Source: Holacanthus passer (Eukaryota > Chordata > Actinopteri > Pomacanthidae). From it: a stretch of 64,000 nucleotides of DNA. The notes under the pieces were generated by a model. The model had not been told where the DNA came from. It saw nothing but the letters and a program-made list of their open reading frames with translations, and searched no databases. The stretch lies in assembly GCA_025331565.1 (NCBI GenBank), contig JAFREQ010000043.1, positions 6,023,001 through 6,087,000 on the forward strand, written 5' to 3'. This document shows positions 57,875-64,000 of this stretch, piece by piece; within the stretch, counting starts at the first letter, position 1; each line of letters opens with the position of its first letter. The translations under genes and the position numbers were made by a program.

Positions 57875-60800
57875 CTGCATGGCGTGCAGTGACTGTGATG
57901 ATGGAAGCTGTGTCAGGGTGGACAGTGTGCATTTGTGTTCATGTTTGTGTGGGCACCAAACATCAGGCCTGCGAGGAAAGTGTGTTGTATTATATGTGTC
58001 TGAAAAAGGAAACTTTGTACTGTGGCTCAGGAAACTGCAAGTCCATCCATGAGGAGTAACAATAACAAAAGCAGAAAAGTCATCGAGTTCACACACAATA
58101 TTTAAAAGTCCTTATCCTTTCACTGCCTATGTGATGAAGTCAAAGTCCACATTTGACGTGGACCTGGTATCAAAGTTGAATAGAGTGGCTCTGTTACATA
58201 CTACAAAAAACCCGGAGGGGGTTTCCTCATGAGATCACAGTTAAAGCACTAAAGGAGCATTTCAAAGTAAAAGGTGAAGGCAGTGGAAGTCATTTACAAG
58301 GGAAAAAAAACACATGCAGATGTGTGAACAGGGCAGAAAATGTTGTAGAAAAGTGGGCAATAAGAAGTCTGTTCCTATCATGACTCACAGCTGATGTAAT
58401 CCTTTACATGGAAATATTCACAGTCATAACATCAACTTAATCATTTCAAATATTACAACTACTGATTCATCTGTTAGTCCATCTAGTTCTGGTTAGTGTG
58501 AGACATGTGAGGTTGTCTAGTGTATTATCTAAGATCCAGAGACAGTTAGAGGACTGCTGACAAATACTCTCCACTACACAGCAAACCACCATCTGTTTCC
58601 TTATTTTATGCTTGGATGTTACCAGTACTTTAACAATGTTCCTCAATGTTGCTGTGTAGCAGAAGTATCTGCTGTTTTAGTGTGTGACCGTTAAGAGATG
58701 AATGGAGGTGAGGGAAGTATCCCATAGATAAAGGGGTGGCATTAAAGTGGGAAGCATCAGTAACGCTTGCCCATGTCAACAAAGTACAACAGAGGTGGGC
58801 AATATGGCTAAAATCAGATTTTACTTTCACAAGTAATTTTATATCACTGCAGCAACACATATCATTTGTACATCATCTGTAAATTAAATTGATGAACTGG
58901 TTGTGTGAATAAAACCTTGACAAGGGGTGTCCCAACTTTCTCCATTGGAGGCCAAAACTAAAACTTAATGGTGAGCCACAGGCTAAAAGCAAACATCTAT
59001 TGTATTGTATTGTATTGTTAAGATGCGAAATCTAGGATCCCAAGTTCCCTCAATTAACTGACTTCCTGTCCGCTTCCTGTCACTCTGCCTGCTGTGATCA
59101 GATTCTGAAAAACAACTCCTACAAATTTAAAGAGCCTTTTTGCTTCACAAAAAATAAGGCAGTGATTTATATTAGATCAAGATACCTGATAATGCAAAAA
59201 TCCTGTAAATTCAGTATAAAAAAACTGCCCCATTCACTGATATAAGATATTAAAGAGATGGCTCCCTCAGTAGATACAGTCGAGCAAAATTAGCACCAGT
59301 TGAGAAATCTCTAATGTCTCAAGGTATCGTCATATTGCCCAACGCTAGAGTACAACATGTGCACATGACATGGAGGTTGATGTTCTTAGAGGGGAAACTC
59401 TGTTGGTAATGGGCTTGTTTGAGCATTCCAGGACAGAGCGGTGAGATGAGGCTAATAAATGAAGAGCAGCTCATGAGGGTTATGGATGATGCCGCAGGAG
59501 GTTGAGAGCAGGGGTGATGGCAGGACATGAGGGAGGGGTAGGAGGACACACTGAGGATGGAGTCCTCACCATTCCTTGGGTAATAAGCCAGCTGTCTATG
59601 GGCAGCTCCTGATCTGCCGGGTTATCATCCCCTTTTACCCTCAGCTGAATCAACAACAGAACAACACCTTACACAAGAGAAGAAAGGTAGCAGGCCCCAC
59701 CACAGCATAGCACACAGTGCAGAGAGAAGAGACAGAGGAGAGGTCAAATATGCAAGAGACGACTGCATTTTAAAGGGGGAGAAAAGAGGGGAGAAAGGAA
59801 GAAAATGGTGACAGGTTCATTCCATAAAGATGAAAATGAGGAAAATAAAAGAGGAAAAAAAGACTCCCTCAAGCAAAAGTACTGTACGAGGCATAGGGCA
59901 CTAAACATCACTGTGTGTGTTCTTGTGTGTGTCTGCATGTGCGTATGGCAGTTCAGGTTTCAGTCTCAACTGTGTACATAGTGATAACAAATATATTGCA
60001 ATGTGTGCTCAGACAGGGAGGATAACTACAAAAAAAACCTAGCCTTTCTGTTTGATTTTCTGTACAAACTTGATTGTGTGGTGTTTTATTTAAATACACA
60101 GAAACTGAATTTATAAAGCACTGATATATTGTTTGAAGAATGAGAAAATCTGAATCCATGTCTTTTTAAGAAAAGGAACTGCTAGAACTAATATTTACCA
60201 AGAACAAATGCAAAAAAAAAAGACACATATGGTACCATTTTGAGTGCTTATACTTAATTTTGGCACGCTTAACGCTTGCACGGTTACTGCATTGCAAGAT
60301 ATTTACTTTAGCTGTTCAGTAATAGCAATAGTCAATACACAAAGTTCAAGTATCACTGCACACAGGACAAATGTCACTGCAGGACATAGAGTATTACAGA
60401 CCGTCACATGCAGGGAGTGACCGAGGGCTGAGGACAGACTGGTACGGGAAGGCCTGTCAGCCATGTAAATAACACGGCAGCCCCACGCTCCATATATGGG
60501 TGAAAGCTGCATTGAACTACATGCATCAGTGTACTCACCCCTCCTGTGTTCTGTTGTCTCACATCCAAAGCCGAGGCCAGGCCACCCAGAGCCTGAGGGT
60601 CCTCATACTTTACACTGTGAGCGACAACATGAAGAACATGGTTAAGACAGAACAATGAAGCAGCAGAATGAAAAAATGAAAAAAACACGGTGACGATGCA
60701 TTTCTCACCCATTTTAATTATAATATATTTGCTTCCTTTGAATATCTGGTCAAATGTCAACATTAAGTGAGATTTTTCAAGAACAGCTACAATGGAATTT

Positions 60801-63140
60801 GATAGAAGTTTTCAGATTATATTCGGACTTATTGCCTAAAACAGAAATCGGAGAATGAAGTACAACAAAGATCTTAAAGGGATGTCGCTGTTATGTGGTC
60901 CAGACCCCTGAGCCACTGCAAACCCCAATCATTTGCAGTTTGTGCAAACATTAATCAAGAACAGGAACAAACCCATAGAACTGGAGAAGGGAGCAAAAAT
61001 TCTCCAGAAAAAGTAGCCTAAATAGAAAATAATCCAAAGCAGGAAGAAAGAGAAAAGCTCCTTTTATACTTTTTCTTAACTGGGAAACTTGCGCTTAATT
61101 TATCATTTTTATTCTCTCCACCTAAATGTTCAACATGCAGCTGAAGGCAACAAGTTCTTGTGGAGAAGATATATAGATAAAAATATCAGATTAACATCCA
61201 TGCCCTGGAGGTATTTAAAAGCCATTCTCGGAAAATGTCGGAGGAAATAACTGACATCGGAAGATGTAGTAAGGGCAGGTTAAGGGACAGTGGGCACATC
61301 AAAAAGCAAAGTATAAAACTTTATCACAAAAATAAAACTTGTATGCAATGAACATCACAGAACAAAACTGTAAAAGTGCCAGTGGGTGGATTTTATTTTA
61401 AATATTTAAAGTGGTTATGAATAGCTATTTAATTAAAATAAATTACACCCTGAATAATAACACGAGAGGATTTGGGCTGCCCCAGAAGCAAAATCGAGAA
61501 ATCTAGACCTACTTTTTGCGCTGTTCAGCCAGAGAGCTGCTCCTGGTCTGGGCAAACATGTCAAAGTCGTCCTGGTTGCGGCCTGATAGAGACGTCAGGG
61601 TCCCGCTCACGCTGTCTGAAGCTACATCTGGAGAGGGAAACGGGATATATGGAATAAAGATTTAGCACTCAGCTCTCATCATTTGGTGTGTAGCTGCCTC
61701 TACATCAATCAACAAGAACAGCAGCAGATCTAAGCTTGTTGCTGGACTTATTTCCCATTAGTAGCCAGATTATGAGCCTCACTCTGCTGCTTCTCCAATG
61801 CCAGGCCTGCAGAGACTAGTGGGGAAGGAGGGATGTTACAACTCTGGTGAGAGTGAGTGTATGATAGTTGGGATTTGGAAGCAAGAATTCTTTCTCATTT
61901 TTTCCAAGCTGTAAAAAAACAGACTTGACACCATTTTGTTCTTACCAAGACCAGCTAGTGCAGAGGACAGCGAGGCTGTGGTGGGGTTATGGGCTGGTGA
62001 GGCAGTGGCCCCAGCAGTGGAGTGGGGTGGAGGGCTGGAGGTGATCCTGGGTGTGACCACAGCAGGGGAGCCTGGGCCCAGGTCTATCAGGTTGTCCTCT
62101 GTGGCCTCATTCAATGTCTGACGGAAAATGTATTTAAGTGTGAAACACAACAAAATGCAGCGCTTTTGAGGTTTTGCTCAAACTGATGAATGTAGCAAAG
62201 TTCAGCCAGCAAACAGACATGAAGCTTTTAAGTTTGTTGAAGAAATGAGATTACAGAGTGTTTGCCCTTTGCACACAGAGAGAATACTTTTTAGCTACTG
62301 AAAGTCTACAGGATTGTGTATTTACACTATTTGAGACAACATTGTGGGTGAGTAGTTGTGGATTGGAAGCTATGCACGGGAACTTTACTGAGGTTTGAAT
62401 AAACAGACTTCAGATGTGTGAGACAGAAGGAGAAGGAGAGGAGGGAAGGACACATAGTATCTAGTTTCACACAGTGGTTCTGATGTCGACACGTCATATG
62501 GGTCTAAGCATGAGCCCCATACAGCAGACGTGTTAACAGTGTGTCACTCTGTTCATCCCTGCACACTGGCTGGGATTGCACTTGGTACTAGCGTCATACT
62601 TGCCTCCATCAGCTAGCCACAACACAAACAGACAGAACACACAGAAAGATCAACAGAATGCAAAAACAAACAGCTATGTGGGATGTAGCGAGAGATGCCC
62701 CAATCCCCTGGCGAATCACTGATACTGGCAAATGTGCTCTCTAAATAGCAGACTGGAACAAGTTCTGCTTTGCTCTTCCAGTCTTAATAAAGCTAAATGC
62801 GATCTGCTTGCATTACATATTAATGCTGCAGTGGATTGTGTAGGCTGGTATAAAATACAGTAAAAAGTTATTATTAATTCAGACACTAAAATGGTAAAAC
62901 AAACACAACAAATGGGTATGTGGAGGGATTTATGTTTGAAACGTCTCTCTCATATCATCCTCAGACAAATTGCCACAGGCGATGCAAATGTAGAAAAAGA
63001 TAATTTTTCTGAAAACATGCTAAAAAGCAAACAGAAACCAAGCGATCCTGTGAGAGAATTTGTGGTGTTTGATGAGTTTTTTGTTGATGGTACTCACCCC
63101 GTTGTTCTGTGCGGCTCTGCCTGACCTGTACCTCTCGTAC
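56425..63140 (-). CDS. tom1l2: tom1l2, TOM1-like protein 2, C-terminal part
   Basis: Seven or eight exons of the 3' half are in the window; the VHS domain and most of the GAT domain lie beyond 64,000. Encoded, in order: the GAT end YERYRSGRAAQNNG; TLNEATEDNLIDLGPGSPAVV with a clathrin-box-like LIDLG; SDSVSGTLTSL and DDFDMFAQTR; VKYEDPQALGGLASALD; IPVSQSSVMDDIEEWL; EGVTSEEFDKFLEERAKAA; and the terminus RTEDALFAL. These match human TOM1L2 closely, and the locus is syntenic with SREBF1. TOM1-family proteins are endosomal adaptors that bind ubiquitin, clathrin and Tollip. Two extra exons that keep the frame are candidates for alternative splicing. Confidence 0.93.
56713..56749 (-). CDS. tom1l2: tom1l2 37-nt exon
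   Basis: Encodes KGDATEEGVTSE between acceptor aatag and donor gtacag. Human has KGDDLEEGVTSE at the same place. Confidence 0.93.
57267..57326 (-). CDS. tom1l2: tom1l2 60-nt exon
   Basis: Twenty codons, phase 0: IPVSQSSVMDDIEEWLCADV; human has IPVAQPSVMDDIEVWLRTDL. The donor is gtgaga. Confidence 0.93.
57327..59569 (-). other. tom1l2: tom1l2 intron with CA repeat and hAT-like element
   Basis: No exon seen. Holds a CA repeat at about 57,834-57,869 and the element at 58,791-59,348. Confidence 0.75.
58791..59348. mobile_element. Non-autonomous hAT-like DNA element with 8-bp target duplication
   Basis: Termini are inverted: the left end reads AGAGGTGGGCAATATGG, and the right end on the other strand reads CTAGCGTTGGGCAATATG. 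AGTACAAC flanks both sides (58,783-58,790 and 59,349-59,356), the 8-bp target duplication typical of hAT transposons. The 558-bp interior has no open frame and includes a TGTAT pentamer run (59,001-59,017). A further repeat-like phrase (aggggtgtcccaact, from about 58,922) inside suggests a nested insertion. Confidence 0.8.
59570..59644 (-). CDS. tom1l2: tom1l2 candidate cassette exon (25 codons)
   Basis: Bounded by acceptor gattcag and donor gtgagg, exactly 75 nt, phase 0 on both sides, no stop. Encodes LRVKGDDNPADQELPID then SWLITQGM. It fits between the VRQQNTGG and IPVSQSS exons without changing frame; the junction without it matches the human protein as I remember it. An optional exon is the likeliest reading. 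Confidence 0.7.
59645..60538 (-). other. tom1l2: tom1l2 intron
   Basis: 0.9 kb of AT-rich intron with short purine-rich runs (59,690-59,880); no further feature seen. Confidence 0.7.
60539..60614 (-). CDS. tom1l2: tom1l2 76-nt exon
   Basis: Encodes VKYEDPQALGGLASALDVRQ and QNTGG; human has VTYEDPQAVGGLASALDNRK. The first base completes an Asn codon with the previous exon. Confidence 0.94.
60615..61512 (-). other. tom1l2: tom1l2 intron
   Basis: 0.9 kb without recognisable exon or repeat. Confidence 0.7.
61513..61627 (-). CDS. tom1l2: tom1l2 115-nt exon
   Basis: Encodes VASDSVSGTLTSLSGRNQD then DFDMFAQTRSSSLAEQRK; human has ESVSGTLSSL and GFDMFAQTRGNSLAEQRK. Its entry phase accepts either the preceding 172-nt exon or the 24-nt microexon. 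Confidence 0.94.
61783..61806 (-). CDS. tom1l2: tom1l2 candidate 24-nt microexon
   Basis: Between acceptor ctctgcag and donor gtgagg; 24 nt keeps phase 1 in and out and inserts about eight residues (LALEKQQ plus junction changes) after the LAGL motif. Both the including and skipping transcripts stay open. Evidence is splice sites plus phase only. Confidence 0.55.
61946..62117 (-). CDS. tom1l2: tom1l2 172-nt exon (clathrin-box region)
   Basis: Encodes TLNEATEDNLIDLGPGSPAV, a Pro/Thr/Ala-rich linker and SLSSALAGL. Human has LNEVTEDNLIDLGPGSPAV. DNLIDLG resembles the clathrin-binding box of the TOM1 family. Confidence 0.95.
62118..63097 (-). other. tom1l2: tom1l2 intron
   Basis: 1 kb; no exon or defined repeat recognised. 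Confidence 0.7.
63098..63140 (-). CDS. tom1l2: tom1l2 43-nt exon (end of GAT domain)
   Basis: Acceptor cttgcag, donor gtgagt. Encodes YERYRSGRAAQNNG, matching the human FERYRSGR stretch at the end of the GAT domain. It is the most 5' tom1l2 exon in the window. Confidence 0.85.
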
Positions 63141-63689
63141 CTGCAAGCAGCACAAAAACCTTTGAATGTTTTACCACAAGCTTTGTGAGGTTCAGATGCT
63201 TACACATCTTTCATCTTCAGAAGCCTCATGAAAGAGACATTTTAACAGTGTGAAGCTGCAGAATGTTTAAAAGGGAATGAGTTATGCACATTTCTTCACA
63301 CAAGCTCACTGCTTTGTGGTGTTTGAACTCAAACTGTGTTCAATCTGTGTTAAGCATGTTCTCTCAAAAATTCAATTCAAATTTCAAATTTCATTGGTAA
63401 GTTTGGGCATAATCACATCTGGGGCATCACCCTTTAAAATCATGAATTGAGATACAGCTTGTCACTAATTATTTATCCATCAAACATATTGGACCATAAA
63501 CATCAAGTTCAGTTGTTGGACAGGCAGAAACTGTATTGACATCAAAGAGAATTTAAAGATTACTGAACAAAGTTCTGACAATGTGGATTTGTCTGACAAT
63601 CATGGCACTATATTGACATGTATGACTCCAGCAAATAATTTCCATTGAGAAACATGCTGTCTTCACTTGGAGACTATTTTTACAGAGAG

Positions 63690-63790
63690 TACAGAGGACT
63701 TAAGAGTTTCATCACATGGTGCAACAACAATCACCTGAAGCTCAATATCAGCAAAACCAATGAGCTTGTGCTGGACTACAATGCTTCAAA
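63690..63790 (+). mobile_element. LINE reverse-transcriptase remnant in a tom1l2 intron
   Basis: Translation gives FITWCNNNHLKLNISKTNEL and VLDYN, the well-known 'WC..N.L.LN..KT.E...DF' motif of fish non-LTR retrotransposon reverse transcriptases (L2/CR1 or Rex1-like). No longer homologous frame is present, so this is a short decayed fragment, antisense to tom1l2. Confidence 0.75.
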
Positions 63791-64000
63791 TATGGATGTT
63801 GCTGCAAAGATACACATTCTAAAACGGGGATGCTTCATACACATCTTCTTCCTGAGTTGTGGTTTTGAACAATAGCCAGAAAAGTGTTTTTGCACAACAT
63901 CATGATGTCACAGTGACCTTTCAGATATAAAATGTCTTCATTTCATCCTATTAGACATTTGAAATGTTGTCATAATTAGCATTTGAATTCTTGAGTTATG

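Overview
The window is vertebrate nuclear DNA, almost certainly from a ray-finned (probably percomorph) fish. The basis is three multi-exon genes with GT-AG introns, very dense CA/GT/CT microsatellites and several interspersed repeats of fish type. The gene order is rai1 (+), srebf1 (-), tom1l2 (-). This is the conserved neighbourhood of human 17p11.2 (the Smith-Magenis region). Product names come from aligning translated exons by eye with remembered human RAI1, SREBP-1 and TOM1L2; no database search was run.

Layout. Bases 1-23,773 hold no recognisable coding exon. They are microsatellite-rich and probably contain rai1 5' noncoding exons, intron or upstream DNA. rai1 runs from 23,774 to about 35,785: one giant coding exon, three small exons that complete the C-terminal extended PHD finger, then a 3' UTR. 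srebf1 is convergent with it: 19 coding exons, all with consistent splice phase, from ATG at 51,485 to stop at 37,923, predicting about 1,186 residues. A miR-33 hairpin lies in its intron 16 on the same strand. From 51.5 to 53.9 kb lie candidate srebf1 control elements and a local tandem repeat. tom1l2 follows, with its 3' UTR from about 53.9 kb, stop at 56,425 and coding exons up to 63,140; its VHS domain and most of its GAT domain lie beyond the window.

How the genes work together. srebf1 encodes the membrane-bound lipogenic transcription factor SREBP-1, and its intronic miR-33 is co-transcribed and known to repress sterol export and fatty-acid oxidation genes. Intron 1 carries an LXR-type DR4 element, a GC box, a CCAAT box and an SRE-like site in the order of the mammalian SREBP-1c promoter. 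A perfect SRE with CCAAT and CRE motifs sits near 52.6 kb. RAI1 (chromatin) and TOM1L2 (endosomal adaptor) are syntenic neighbours rather than parts of one pathway.

Sequence quality. Both rai1 (near 24,593) and srebf1 exon 2 (C/G run at 48,829-48,834) show a single-base frame break at a short homopolymer inside otherwise intact, conserved coding sequence. Assembly or sequencing deletions are the likeliest explanation. No undescribed system of the defence-island type is present. The most notable signals are the srebf1 control architecture, the miR-33 hairpin, the rai1 KPGP minisatellite, two candidate frame-preserving cassette exons in tom1l2, and a hAT-like element with an intact 8-bp target duplication.
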